In this document: piece after piece, positions 39,624-48,842 of the stretch
How the letters are laid out: each line of letters begins with the position of its first letter
Position numbering within the stretch: position 1 is the first letter of the stretch
Assembly (NCBI GenBank): GCA_945883505.1
Contig: CAMCXL010000001.1
Span: forward strand, 124,001-188,000
Origin: Rhodoluna limnophila
GTDB taxonomy: Bacteria; Actinomycetota; Actinomycetes; Actinomycetales; Microbacteriaceae
Direction: 5' to 3'
Length of the DNA stretch: 64,000 bases
Translations under genes and position numbers: made by a program
The notes under the pieces: model-generated
What the model was told of the DNA's origin: nothing
Seen by the model: the letters and a program-made list of their open reading frames with translations, nothing else
Databases searched by the model: none

Positions 39624-40700
39624 CTACTTTGCAATCTCTTGATAAGCGGCGAACAAAATCTCCTCTGTCGGAGCATGCATGATTGTTGGCTTGCCGACAT
39701 CGTCCAAGACCACAAACCTTAGGTTTCCGCCCCTCGATTTCTTGTCAACCTGCATGTTTGCAAGTAGCTGAGGCCATTTTTCAGCCGGGTAGCTAGTTGG
39801 CAGCCCAAGCCTGGAAAGAAGATCGCGGTGCCGCTTAACAGCCTCGATTGACAGCCGACCGTTGAGGTGTGCCAGCTCTGCCACGAAAATCATGCCGATG
39901 GAAATTGCCGCGCCGTGTCGCCACTTGTACCTCTCGGCAAGTTCAATAGCGTGTCCCAGGGTGTGCCCGTAGTTCAAAATCTCTCTTAGGCCAGATTCCC
40001 TAAAATCCTCTGAAACCACTGCCGCTTTGACGCGCACGCTTCGAAGAACTAATTCTTCAAATTGCTTGGCTTTCGGGTCTACCGCCTTCTCGAAGTCGGA
40101 TTCGATTATCGAAAGAATCTCGGTGTCACTGATAAAGCCGCACTTAACAACTTCAGCGAAACCGGCAAGTAGTTCATTTTTAGGAAGAGTGTCAAGGGTC
40201 TCCAGGTCAATCACAACGGCGCTGGGTGAGTGAAAAACCCCAACCAGATTCTTCCCTTCACTGGTGTTTACTCCAGTCTTACCGCCAACTGCGGCATCAA
40301 CCATTGCAAGCAAAGTAGTTGGAATCTGCACAATCCCCACCCCACGAAGCCAGGTTGCGGCAACGAAGCCCGCCAGGTCAGTGATTGTCCCCCCGCCGAA
40401 GCCGATCACCATGTCAGTTCTGGAAAACTCTGACTTTCCTAAGATTCCCCAACAAAATGCAGCCACCTCGATGCGCTTGGCTTCCTCGTTGTCTGGAACT
40501 CCCGCCAGCACAACCTCAAAGCCTTGGGTAATCAAGAAATCTCTCAGCTGCTCGGCGCTTACAGCCAGCCCAACCGGATGAACCACCAAGACTTTTTTGG
40601 CACCCTCCAAAAACTTCGGAACCTCATTAAGCAGGCTTCTACCGATTACTACCGGGTATGGTTTATCGGCACCTACCAGAACGCGTGAGATCTCAGCCAC
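39624..40700 (-). CDS. aroB: 3-Dehydroquinate synthase
   Basis: 358 aa, GTG start overlapping the aroK end by 8 nt. The NAD-binding GFGGGTITDLAGFVAATW, the lysine-bearing segment TLLAMVDAAVGGKTGVN and the metal-site NYGHTLGHAIE are all present. It closes DAHP to 3-dehydroquinate in step 2 of the shikimate pathway. DAHP synthase and AroA are not in the window. Confidence 0.97.
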   Translation of the reverse strand: MAEISRVLVGADKPYPVVIGRSLLNEVPKFLEGAKKVLVVHPVGLAVSAEQLRDFLITQGFEVVLAGVPDNEEAKRIEVAAFCWGILGKSEFSRTDMVIGFGGGTITDLAGFVAATWLRGVGIVQIPTTLLAMVDAAVGGKTGVNTSEGKNLVGVFHSPSAVVIDLETLDTLPKNELLAGFAEVVKCGFISDTEILSIIESDFEKAVDPKAKQFEELVLRSVRVKAAVVSEDFRESGLREILNYGHTLGHAIELAERYKWRHGAAISIGMIFVAELAHLNGRLSIEAVKRHRDLLSRLGLPTSYPAEKWPQLLANMQVDKKSRGGNLRFVVLDDVGKPTIMHAPTEEILFAAYQEIAK

Positions 40701-41190
40701 GGGCTTTCACAACCTCAACTATTTCGGCAACAATCGTTCCAAGTGGCTTGCTACTGGTTTCTATCTCAAAACTTGCAACCTGCTCGTAGAGCGGCTTGCG
40801 CTCCTCGTAAATGCGCTTCCAATCGGCCATTCCGTTTTTCAGAAGCGGCCGCTTGCCAGCCAGGAGCCTAGAGGCCATGTGACGGCCGTTTGATGAAAGG
40901 TATATAACGAAAGCGTCCATAAGCAGAGCTCGGTTGTTAGCCTGGGTCACGATACCTCCCCCAGTTGCAACCACACCCCCGGATTCTAAAGCGCGTACTA
41001 GGTACTGACTCTCGAGGGATCGGAAGTGCTGCTCCCCGAATTTGGAAAAAATCTTATTGATAGATCCGTGATCTTTAACTATTTCCTTATCGGTATCAAT
41101 GAAAGACCGGTCAAGTTGCTTCGCAAGTTTTTTACCGATTGTGGTCTTACCAACGCCCATTGGTCCAATCAGTACCACTGATTCCACCAT
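40693..41190 (-). CDS. aroK: Shikimate kinase
   Basis: 165 aa. The P-loop is IGPMGVGKTTIGKKLA, the shikimate-binding segment is DTDKEIVKDHG with GGGIV at the second site, and the lid arginine lies in RPLLKNG. It phosphorylates shikimate at O3. It overlaps the aroC stop by one nt (TAATG) and aroB by 8 nt. Confidence 0.96.
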   Translation of the reverse strand: MVESVVLIGPMGVGKTTIGKKLAKQLDRSFIDTDKEIVKDHGSINKIFSKFGEQHFRSLESQYLVRALESGGVVATGGGIVTQANNRALLMDAFVIYLSSNGRHMASRLLAGKRPLLKNGMADWKRIYEERKPLYEQVASFEIETSSKPLGTIVAEIVEVVKARG

Positions 41191-42383
41191 TAGCTATCGA
41201 AGGATCTAAGAACTGCAGGGATGCTTGCAAGGAATGAATCAAGGTTGCGTTTGGTCTCCTGAATAGAATCCCCACCGAATTTTTCCAACACTGCATTGGC
41301 TAGAACCAGAGCCACCATAGCCTCAGCAACGATTCCAGCCGCCGGCACTGCACAAACATCAGACCTTTGGTGATGAGCCTTAGAAGCTTCACCGGTTGAC
41401 ACGTCAATCGTTGCAAGCGCCTTTGGAACTGTTGAAATTGGTTTCATTCCAGTTCGGACTCGAAGCACCTCACCGGTGGACATGCCTCCCTCGATGCCGC
41501 CGGCACGCCCAGTTGATCTTCTTACTAGGCCTGCATCATCGCGTTCTATCTCATCGTGCGCAATTGAACCTCTTCGGCGAGTGGTTTCAAAACCATCTCC
41601 GACTTCAACTCCTTTGATGGCCTGAATTCCCATCAAAGCTCCTGCCAGCTGTGAATCAAGCCTTCTGTCCCAGTGAACGTAGGAACCAAGGCCGGGTGGA
41701 AGACCATAGGCAAGCGTCTCAACAACGCCACCCAATGTGTCGCCGGCTTTGTGTGCGTCCTCGATTTCTTGAACCATCAGATCAGATACTGATTTTGAGA
41801 AACAACGAACCGGGTCTTCGTCTAGTGCCATCACATCTGAATGCGTTGGCAATGAAGTATCGGTATAGGCGATTGGGCCAATGGCAACCGTGTGGGTGAC
41901 AAGTTCAATACCCAATGCAGATAGGAACTTGGCAGCTACTTCCCCGAGAGCAACTCGGGCCGCGGTCTCTCTTGCGCTGGCTCGCTCGAGAACTGGTCTG
42001 GCATCCAAGAAGCCATACTTTTGCATTCCCGTGAAATCTGCGTGCCCCGGGCGAGGTCTGGTTAGAGCCTCGGCGCGAGCTCCAGTGAGTTCTGCTTCAT
42101 CAACTGGATCGGAGGCCATGATCTGTTCCCATTTGGGCCATTCGGTGTTTTGAATTGTGATTGCAACCGGACCGCCTTGAGTCAATCCGTGTCTAACACC
42201 GCCGCTGAGGCTCACCTCATCCTGCTCAAACTTCATTCGTGCACCACGGCCGAAGCCCAGGCGTCTTCGTGCAAGGGCTTTTTGAACATCGGCGGTGGTT
42301 AGTGAAACCCCGGCCGGCATCCCTTCGATAATCGCGACCAATTCAGGTCCATGGGACTCACCTGCAGTTAACCAGCGCAACAT
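41190..42383 (-). CDS. aroC: Chorismate synthase
   Basis: 397 aa. It has the N-terminal [18 protein letters not shown], the FMN-site [15 protein letters not shown] and the [13 protein letters not shown] segment. It makes chorismate from EPSP with reduced FMN as cofactor. Chorismate is the substrate of TrpE, encoded farther along the same gene run. Confidence 0.97.
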   Translation of the reverse strand: MLRWLTAGESHGPELVAIIEGMPAGVSLTTADVQKALARRRLGFGRGARMKFEQDEVSLSGGVRHGLTQGGPVAITIQNTEWPKWEQIMASDPVDEAELTGARAEALTRPRPGHADFTGMQKYGFLDARPVLERASARETAARVALGEVAAKFLSALGIELVTHTVAIGPIAYTDTSLPTHSDVMALDEDPVRCFSKSVSDLMVQEIEDAHKAGDTLGGVVETLAYGLPPGLGSYVHWDRRLDSQLAGALMGIQAIKGVEVGDGFETTRRRGSIAHDEIERDDAGLVRRSTGRAGGIEGGMSTGEVLRVRTGMKPISTVPKALATIDVSTGEASKAHHQRSDVCAVPAAGIVAEAMVALVLANAVLEKFGGDSIQETKRNLDSFLASIPAVLRSFDS

Positions 42384-42420
42384 GTCTCCAATTCTCGCAC
42401 AGACGAGTCCTCAGAGTGAG

Positions 42421-43242
42421 TTATTTGCTCGAAACTGCCTTACGCATCACGGAATACAGCGCCTGCCGGTCCAGGTTTAGTTCTTGTCCAACGCTGCTAC
42501 TGAAGATTTGAACTTGCTCGATGGCTTGCCATATAAGCATCTCTAGTCCAGAGATCACTTTCTCACTCCCCCAAGAAGCTGCCGGTACCGACGGCCATGG
42601 GTTATAGGAAACATCGAATAGCCAGCCCTTTGGCCTTGGCTCCAAATCGGAAACCTCGTCCCAAAGTTCCGGATAAGACCCTGCCGGAACCAAGGACAAA
42701 ACCAGATCAAACGAGCCAATTGAACTAGCAGAAAGTTCGGCACTCGAAGTCTTTAGGCCAAGCGTGGCTCCAAAGGCTACCGCAGCGCTCACCGCATTGG
42801 TATCTCTGGCATGAATCGTGACCTCGGAGTCGGGATAAAGACTAGCTAGTGAAGTAAGCGCGGACAATGTAGTCGCGCCAGACCCAACGATCGCAGTTTG
42901 TGAGCAGGTACCGACCACACCTAATGCTTGTGATAATCCATACACATCGGTGTTCTCGCATGACCAACCGGCAGAGGATCTAACCAGGGTATTTGCCGCT
43001 CTAGTTGTTGTAGCCGTATCACTGGCTTGAACTGAGAGTTCAAACGCCTCGGTCTTGAGCGGCATAGTCACTGAAACACCTTGATACTGAGTTTCCTCTA
43101 AGAACCCGAGCAGGTTCGCCTTTGTTACCTCGACCGCTTCATAGGAGAAATCAAGACCGAGCTGGGCATAGGCCGCTCGATGCAACAACGGAGATAGTGA
43201 ATGCTCAATCGGTGAGCCAACCACGCAGAATTTAGTCGTCAT
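42421..43242 (-). CDS. aroE: Shikimate dehydrogenase
   Basis: 273 aa from ATG at 43242 (MTTKFCVVGSPIEHSLSPLLH), overlapping the mltG stop by 11 nt. The longer frame to 43338 reads mltG in the wrong frame. The shikimate-binding SPIEHSLSP, the catalytic-lysine segment VTMPLKTEAF, the ENTDVYG motif and the NADP-binding IVGSGATTLSAL are seen. It reduces 3-dehydroshikimate with NADPH. Confidence 0.95.
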   Translation of the reverse strand: MTTKFCVVGSPIEHSLSPLLHRAAYAQLGLDFSYEAVEVTKANLLGFLEETQYQGVSVTMPLKTEAFELSVQASDTATTTRAANTLVRSSAGWSCENTDVYGLSQALGVVGTCSQTAIVGSGATTLSALTSLASLYPDSEVTIHARDTNAVSAAVAFGATLGLKTSSAELSASSIGSFDLVLSLVPAGSYPELWDEVSDLEPRPKGWLFDVSYNPWPSVPAASWGSEKVISGLEMLIWQAIEQVQIFSSSVGQELNLDRQALYSVMRKAVSSK

Positions 43243-44299
43243 ACCAGTTCGGATTCTCTCGCTCCCATGCACGCAAGAACACAACCCACCCCTCGTGCTC
43301 AGCCAAAGTCTTAGAGAACTTGGTCTCGCCGCTTTCAAGATTGATTGTCACAAAAAACAACCAATCCCCCTCGACTGGATTAAGTGTTGCCTCAATAGCT
43401 AAAGCGCCCGGCGAAGCAATTGGACCCGGCGGCAAGCCCTTCAACAGATAAGTGTTATAGCCATGCTCAATCTGCTCCTCGCGAGATAACTCAGACATGT
43501 CCTTGCCGCTGAAGCTGTAGGTGATCGTCGGATCAGTTTCAAGTTTCATCCCAAGCTCCAGGCGATTGGCAAATACCCGGGAGACCTTATAAAAGTCAGA
43601 CTCTAGCTTTGCCTCGCGCTGAACAATTGAAGCCAGCGTCAGAAGCCTGTGCCACTTATCTTCTGGAACGCTAAAGTCCTCTAGCTCCTTCTTCATTCGC
43701 TCCACCATCGCACCAATAATGTCCGAAGCTGTGGCTTCTGGGTCGAAGCTATAGGTGGCTGGAAATAGATAGCCCTCGATGGTTGGAGCCTTCTTTGGTA
43801 TCCCCAAGCCAGCTAGGTCAGCTGCCGCCTCTTCAAACTCCGAAACCGGAATCCCAGAAACCTTTGCTAACTCATCAAAGATTTGGACCGCTCGAAAACC
43901 TTCCGGAATGGTGACCTTATAGGTCATCGCATTTGAAGGATTGGAAAGCACCTCGAGCGCAAGTCGGTTACTCATCTGAAGTTTTAGTAAGAAACTTCCG
44001 GGATAGAACACGGCGTTCTCATCTATAAGGAGACGATAGAAACTGTCAAAGTCACGAATCACTCCGGCCTCAAGCAGCTTCTCAGAAACTACAAGGCCGT
44101 CATCTCCAGCCTCAATCCGCACAACCACTTCGCCAGCTCCCGGTCCCTCGAAATCGAGAGTGGTCAGCCTTAGGTACTGGTCTCTTAGTGCGTCGTAGTT
44201 TAAGGCAACTACTCCCGCACCAATCAAACCAAGGCTTAAGACAAAAACAGTAATGGTAACAATTAGCCGCCTGCTGCGACGAGCAGATCTTCTAGCCAT
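43232..44299 (-). CDS. mltG: Endolytic murein transglycosylase MltG
   Basis: 355 aa. A basic cytoplasmic N-terminus (ARRSARRSRR) and one membrane segment (about 13-33) are followed by a LysM-like region and the YceG catalytic domain. The catalytic Glu lies in LASIVQREAKLESD, and the signature region has ANRLELGMKLETDPTI and LPPGPIASPG. It cuts nascent peptidoglycan strands and is thought to set glycan chain length. It overlaps the ruvX stop by 8 nt. Confidence 0.95.
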   Translation of the reverse strand: MARRSARRSRRLIVTITVFVLSLGLIGAGVVALNYDALRDQYLRLTTLDFEGPGAGEVVVRIEAGDDGLVVSEKLLEAGVIRDFDSFYRLLIDENAVFYPGSFLLKLQMSNRLALEVLSNPSNAMTYKVTIPEGFRAVQIFDELAKVSGIPVSEFEEAAADLAGLGIPKKAPTIEGYLFPATYSFDPEATASDIIGAMVERMKKELEDFSVPEDKWHRLLTLASIVQREAKLESDFYKVSRVFANRLELGMKLETDPTITYSFSGKDMSELSREEQIEHGYNTYLLKGLPPGPIASPGALAIEATLNPVEGDWLFFVTINLESGETKFSKTLAEHEGWVVFLRAWERENPNWYDD

Positions 44300-44759
44300 C
44301 TATCTCAGCTGCCAAGATTCCAGGGGGCTTTCCAGTTGAGCGCTCGGTGTTTAGCGCCTGCTCTAGTATCTCGACCGCGCTAGCGCTGTCGATTAGAGAT
44401 TTTGCCTCTCGGGAATCTATCCCAGATTGACGTAGTTTGGCTTGCGCGCTCACAGTTGTAAGTCTCTCATCAACTAAGCGAACCGGGACTGAGATTGCGC
44501 TTGCAATTTCAGCGGCTAGTTCCCTTGCATCCCTGGTTGAACTTGTCGTATTTCCTGATAAAGATATCGGGTCACCAACCAATACTTCTATTACCGCCAG
44601 TTCACTAACGAGCTTGGCAATTGCTTGAACGGTTTCGGTATTGGAAGCAGCTCTGGGAATTGCTGTGAGCGGACTGGAAAGGATTCCATCTGGATCGCAG
44701 CTTGCTAAGCCGATCCGGACAGCTCCAACATCAATAGCTAGGCGCTTACCTTTTCTCAT
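44292..44759 (-). CDS. ruvX: Putative pre-16S rRNA nuclease / Holliday junction resolvase-like YqgF
   Basis: 155 aa RNase H-like fold. The first catalytic Asp lies in LAIDVGAVRIGLASCD, and VDERLTTVSAQAKLR and LIDSASAVEILEQAL follow as in the YqgF family. In E. coli it matures the 16S rRNA 5' end; a recombination role has also been proposed. It abuts alaS (TAA then ATG with no spacer), the conserved alaS-ruvX-mltG-aroE order. Confidence 0.93.
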   Translation of the reverse strand: MRKGKRLAIDVGAVRIGLASCDPDGILSSPLTAIPRAASNTETVQAIAKLVSELAVIEVLVGDPISLSGNTTSSTRDARELAAEIASAISVPVRLVDERLTTVSAQAKLRQSGIDSREAKSLIDSASAVEILEQALNTERSTGKPPGILAAEIDG

Positions 44760-47417
44760 TTAGCCTGCGATGGACTTTTCGAGGGCGATCAAAGCCTTGG
44801 CTAGTTCCGATGTTTTTGGGCCACCACCTTGAGCGATGTCGTCCTTGCCGCCACCGCCTCCTCCTAGAATCTCAGAGGCCTCTTTGACCAATTTGCCGGC
44901 TCCAATGCCAGCAGCGCGAGCCTTATTGGTGGTGGCAACTAGCAAAACTACCTTGCCGGCGCACTCTCCAGCAATGGCAACAACTCCCGAACCTGGCTCA
45001 AGCTTTTCTCTGACTGCAACCGCAAACTCTCGAACTTGTTCGGCCGAATCAACTTGGCCAATATTTTCAACAACAAACTTGGTTGACCCAACAGATTTTG
45101 CCTTTTCAATAATCATTGGCAAGCGAGTCATCAACTGCTCCATCGACAAAGCTGAAAGCGTTTTCTGGGCTTGACGAAGCTCCTCGACTGTGGAGTTGAT
45201 TTTCTCAATAAGCTGCTCGCGTGGAACCTTTAGAGAGTCGGTAAGAGTGGCAACCAAAGCGCGCTCAGTAGCCAAAAACTGGAAAGCTTCAAATCCGACG
45301 TAGGCCTCAAGCCTTCTAGACCCGGAACCAACCGAGGCTTCACCCATAAGCGAAACTAGTCCAACCTGAGAGCTTCTAGAAACGTGGGTTCCACCGCAGA
45401 GCTCTCTGGACCAAGGGCCACCAATTTGGATTACCCGCACACTCTCGTCGTAAGTTTCTCCAAATAGTGCAACGGCTCCGAAATCCTTAGCTTCTTGAAC
45501 GCTCATGAACCGTGCGCTTACAGCAAGGTCTTGACGTATTGCGAGGTTGGTCACCTCTTCGATCTCGGTCTTGGTGGCTTGTGAGAGTTGCTCGCTCCAG
45601 GAAAAGTCAAGACGCAGGTAGCCAGGCTTGTTATAGGAACCAGACTGAAGAGCCTGCGGTCCAAGCACCTGTCGAAGAGCCGCGTGTACAACGTGTGTTG
45701 CTGAGTGAGCTTGTGCAGCTCCGAGCCGCCAGTCGGCAGACACTTCGGTGGCTACTTTGTCTCCAAGTCCCAGTCCGCCTTGCTTGACAAGCACCGAATG
45801 GCTAACAAGTCCTTTCACTGGCTTCTGAACATCGAGAACCTCTAACACAACACTGTCTGCGACGATGAATCCGGAATCGCTGTCTTGTCCACCGGACTCG
45901 GCATAGAAACTAGTCTCATCCAAGATCACTTCGGCGGTTTCACCTTGTGCAAGAGATTTGACTACCTGACCGTCGCGGATAAGTCCAACAACTTTTGCAC
46001 TAGATCGAAGGCTCTCGTAGCCAGTGAACTTTGTGGTTCCAAGAGATCTAAATTCCCCGTAGACCGAAAGGTCGGCATTTGTAGAGCGCTTCTGCTTAGC
46101 GTCATCCTTTGCGCGCTGGCGCTGAATGTTCATCAGAGAGGTGAACTTGTCCCGGTCAATTCCTAGGCCTGCCTCTTGAGCGATTTCAAAAGTTAGATCC
46201 ACTGGGAAGCCGTAGGTGTCATGGAGTAGGAACACGCTGTCACCGGTCAGTGCTTTAGCTTTCGAGCCTTTGGCCTTTGATATCTCCTCGTCCAGCACCA
46301 GGAGGCCGGAATTAAGGGTGCGAAGAAACGCCTCTTCTTCGTTTACGGCAGTTCGAAGAATGCGTTCAAAGTCTTTGTCGAGCTCTGGATAGCTTTCCTT
46401 CATCGCGTCCTTGGATGCGGTGAAAAGCTTCTTGAACACCGGAGCTTCAACACCCAAGAGTCTCATTGCCCTAACCACCCTGCGAAGTAGGCGCCGGACA
46501 ACATATCCCCTGGCATCGTTGGCGGGAGTGACTCCATCACCGATCAGCATCAGGGCGGAGCGAACGTGATCGGCAACAACCCGAAGCCTCACGTCATCTT
46601 CTTCCTTTTCGCCATAGGTCTTACCCGAGAGTTTTGCGGCAAGATCAAGAACCGGTCTTACCTCGTCGATCTCGTAGAGGTTGTCAACTTCCTGTAACAA
46701 AAACGCAACTCTTTCGAGTCCCATGCCGGTGTCGATGTTCTTTGAAGGCAGCTCCCCCAAGATTTCAAAGCTGTCCTTGCCGGTTCCTTCGCCACGTTCG
46801 AACTGCATGAATACCAGGTTCCAAATCTCGATATATCGATCTTCGTCGGCTTCTGGTCCGCCTTCTACTCCATAGGATGGTCCGCGGTCGAAGTAAATTT
46901 CCGAGCAAGGGCCAGCCGGTCCCGGCTGACCGGTGGACCAATAGTTATCTTTCATGCCACGCTTTTGAATTCGCTCAAGCGGAATGCTGCTCTGTTCACG
47001 CCAGAGCTTTATTGACTCTTCGTCATCTTCATACACGGTGACCCAAAGACGCTCTGGGTCAATTCCTAGGCCTCCAGATTCGCGGCTGGAGGTAAGAAAC
47101 TCCCAGGCATAAGAAATGGCATCTTTCTTGAAATAGTCACCAAACGAGAAGTTGCCGTTCATCTGGAAGAAAGTTCCGTGGCGAGTGGTCTTGCCCACCT
47201 CTTCAATGTCAAGAGTTCTCACGCACTTCTGGACACTGGTTGCGCGCTTATAGGGAGCTGGAACCAGTCCTGTCATGTAAGGAATAAAGGGAACCATTCC
47301 GGCAACCGTAAACATCAGAGTTGGGTCTTCGGAAATTAGCGATGCCGACGGCACAACTTCATGATCTTTGCTGGCGAAATAATCGAGCCAGCGCCGACGA
47401 ATCTCGGCGGTCTTCAA
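44760..47417 (-). CDS. alaS: Alanine-tRNA ligase
   Basis: 885 aa, full length, TTG start at 47417. The class II aminoacylation core (1-460) is followed by the editing domain with HSATHVVHAALRQVLG and CGGTHVSRSSQVG as zinc/active-site motifs, then a coiled segment and the C-Ala domain, which ends with a glycine-rich GGGGGGKDD. It charges tRNA-Ala and clears Ser- and Gly-tRNA-Ala. It follows a small membrane protein gene after 9 nt. Confidence 0.97.
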   Translation of the reverse strand: MKTAEIRRRWLDYFASKDHEVVPSASLISEDPTLMFTVAGMVPFIPYMTGLVPAPYKRATSVQKCVRTLDIEEVGKTTRHGTFFQMNGNFSFGDYFKKDAISYAWEFLTSSRESGGLGIDPERLWVTVYEDDEESIKLWREQSSIPLERIQKRGMKDNYWSTGQPGPAGPCSEIYFDRGPSYGVEGGPEADEDRYIEIWNLVFMQFERGEGTGKDSFEILGELPSKNIDTGMGLERVAFLLQEVDNLYEIDEVRPVLDLAAKLSGKTYGEKEEDDVRLRVVADHVRSALMLIGDGVTPANDARGYVVRRLLRRVVRAMRLLGVEAPVFKKLFTASKDAMKESYPELDKDFERILRTAVNEEEAFLRTLNSGLLVLDEEISKAKGSKAKALTGDSVFLLHDTYGFPVDLTFEIAQEAGLGIDRDKFTSLMNIQRQRAKDDAKQKRSTNADLSVYGEFRSLGTTKFTGYESLRSSAKVVGLIRDGQVVKSLAQGETAEVILDETSFYAESGGQDSDSGFIVADSVVLEVLDVQKPVKGLVSHSVLVKQGGLGLGDKVATEVSADWRLGAAQAHSATHVVHAALRQVLGPQALQSGSYNKPGYLRLDFSWSEQLSQATKTEIEEVTNLAIRQDLAVSARFMSVQEAKDFGAVALFGETYDESVRVIQIGGPWSRELCGGTHVSRSSQVGLVSLMGEASVGSGSRRLEAYVGFEAFQFLATERALVATLTDSLKVPREQLIEKINSTVEELRQAQKTLSALSMEQLMTRLPMIIEKAKSVGSTKFVVENIGQVDSAEQVREFAVAVREKLEPGSGVVAIAGECAGKVVLLVATTNKARAAGIGAGKLVKEASEILGGGGGGKDDIAQGGGPKTSELAKALIALEKSIAG

Positions 47418-47426
47418 TCTGAATCC

Positions 47427-47663
47427 CTACTTGCCAGAAGGCTTGGACTTAGGTCCGGTCTTTTTAACTGCAGCGCTCTTGCGCTTGGGCTTTACCAACT
47501 CAGCCTCACGCTCCTCGAAACCTTCCATCACAGCGTCCCTGAAATCCTGCAGTGAAGCTTTGGCTTCCTCATAGGCTTTGCGAGCTGCCGGGTTTTCTTC
47601 TATCTGTCTTGCAGCAACTGCGCCGAGGGCGATACCGGCCATAAACCAAACGAGTTTCTTCAT
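47427..47663 (-). CDS. Small membrane-anchored protein with basic tail
   Basis: 78 aa. A single hydrophobic N-terminal segment (about 3-20, VWFMAGIALGAVAARQI) is followed by a charged helix rich in Glu/Ala (about 25-58) and a Lys/Pro/Ser tail. Small proteins of this kind accompany the DUF948 gene upstream of alaS in many actinobacteria. I know of no assigned role. ATG start, 5 nt after the DUF948 gene and 9 nt before alaS, so it is read with both. Confidence 0.75.
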   Translation of the reverse strand: MKKLVWFMAGIALGAVAARQIEENPAARKAYEEAKASLQDFRDAVMEGFEEREAELVKPKRKSAAVKKTGPKSKPSGK

Positions 47664-47668
47664 GAGAT

Positions 47669-48019
47669 TTACCTCTTCTTCTTTCCGAGTAGGTTGCTTA
47701 GCAAACCGCCTAGGCCAGCCAATTTAGAAAGTGGGCCACCCATCGCAGATGTGAAAACCGCCACCATTGAAGAAAGGTTTGTGGTGACTGCAGATACATC
47801 TGAGGTGATCGAATCAATTTTCTTGAGCTGACGATTGGTTTCTTCCAAAGTCACAGTTAGTTCTGCAACCATTGGAGTTAGCTCTTCGGTCATTGACACC
47901 AGAGAATCAGCACTTTTGTCGATGAGCTTTCCGAGCTTCAAAATTGGAACAGCTAGGAAAAGCACCAAGACGACGAATCCGCCCGCAGCTACCAAGCTTG
48001 CGATTTCAGATCCAGACAT
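47669..48019 (-). CDS. DUF948 domain protein
   Basis: 116 aa. The N-terminal membrane segment (about 5-26) precedes a long helix with coiled-coil character (about 35-85, LTVTLEETNRQLKKIDSI), then a hydrophobic patch with SKLAGLGGLLSNLLGKKKR at the end. This is the DUF948 layout, of unknown function, with a distant likeness to chemoreceptor-type helices. It lies 25 nt after rpsD. Confidence 0.85.
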   Translation of the reverse strand: MSGSEIASLVAAGGFVVLVLFLAVPILKLGKLIDKSADSLVSMTEELTPMVAELTVTLEETNRQLKKIDSITSDVSAVTTNLSSMVAVFTSAMGGPLSKLAGLGGLLSNLLGKKKR

Positions 48020-48044
48020 GGTGCTCTCCCTACCTAATTAAAAA

Positions 48045-48674
48045 CTATCTAGCTGCGTAGTACTCGACCACAAGCTGAACTTCACAGGTAACTGGAACCT
48101 CTGCTCGCAGTGGGCGACGCTCTAGAGTCGCGTGTAGCTTCTCGATCTCGACGCTCAAGTAGCCAGGTAGCGGCGGAAGAACATCAACGTGTCCCCCAGC
48201 GGCTGCAACCTGGAACGGCTCGGTCTTCTCGCTCTTCTCGTGAACGTGAACAAGCTGTCCTGGCTTGACTCGGAAGGAAGGGCGGTCAACTTTTTGGCCA
48301 TCGACCAAGATGTGACGGTGCACAACCAGCTGACGTGCCTGAGCAATAGTTCTGGCAAAGCCGGCACGCAACACGATTGCATCTAAACGCATCTCCAGAA
48401 GCTCAACCAGGTTTTCACCGGTTAGTCCAGGGGCGCGCTTAGCCTCTTCGAAGGTCTTCTTCAACTGAGCTTCACGGATGCCGTACTGCGCCCTTAGGCG
48501 CTGCTTCTCACGAAGACGAACTGCGAAGTCGCTGTCAGCCTTTCGCTTGGTGCGGCCGTGCTCACCTGGAGCGTAGGGACGCTTTTCAAGATACTTGGCT
48601 GCTTTTGGGGTTAGTGCAATCCCGAGCGCGCGGGACAAACGGGTCTTACTGCGGGTACGCGATGTCTTAGACAC
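48045..48674 (-). CDS. rpsD: 30S ribosomal protein S4
   Basis: 209 aa, GTG start with GAAAGGA about 5 nt upstream. The N-terminal domain has no zinc cysteines (C-minus form) and the S4 RNA-binding domain (about 98-160) has FARTIAQARQLVVHRHI. It is a primary 16S rRNA binder at the 5' domain. Instead of lying in the alpha operon, it stands at the 5' end of the long minus-strand run, as in other Micrococcales. The 168-nt leader could house autoregulation by S4, but I could not identify a target. Confidence 0.97.
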   Translation of the reverse strand: MSKTSRTRSKTRLSRALGIALTPKAAKYLEKRPYAPGEHGRTKRKADSDFAVRLREKQRLRAQYGIREAQLKKTFEEAKRAPGLTGENLVELLEMRLDAIVLRAGFARTIAQARQLVVHRHILVDGQKVDRPSFRVKPGQLVHVHEKSEKTEPFQVAAAGGHVDVLPPLPGYLSVEIEKLHATLERRPLRAEVPVTCEVQLVVEYYAAR

Positions 48675-48842
48675 TGCTTCCTTTCAAGTTATTCCAACAA
48701 AAATAAAAGCAATAGAGGAATGCCTTTTATGTCGCCGAGTAAGGTCTGCTAATTGACACTCGCTATTTGGATAACCCCTCGCAGCCGCGCTCAGGATTCA
48801 AATTGGCAACCTTAGGAGTTTAGCACCGTAAAGATGGCGCCA
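48675..48842. other. Intergenic region between rarA and rpsD
   Basis: 168 nt, the longest gap in the window. It should hold the promoter for rpsD and probably the entire run behind it. On the minus strand I see no -35/-10 pair with normal spacing that stands out; TTGAAT near the middle and AT-rich CATAAA nearer the gene are weak. A perfect 12-nt palindrome GATGGCGCCATC (48833-48844) straddles the rarA stop. No ORF of note. Confidence 0.4.

Noticed and set aside
48753-48758. Consensus -35 TTGACA on the plus strand between rarA and rpsD
   Set aside because: No -10 box at 16-18 nt and no plus-strand gene or RNA behind it.
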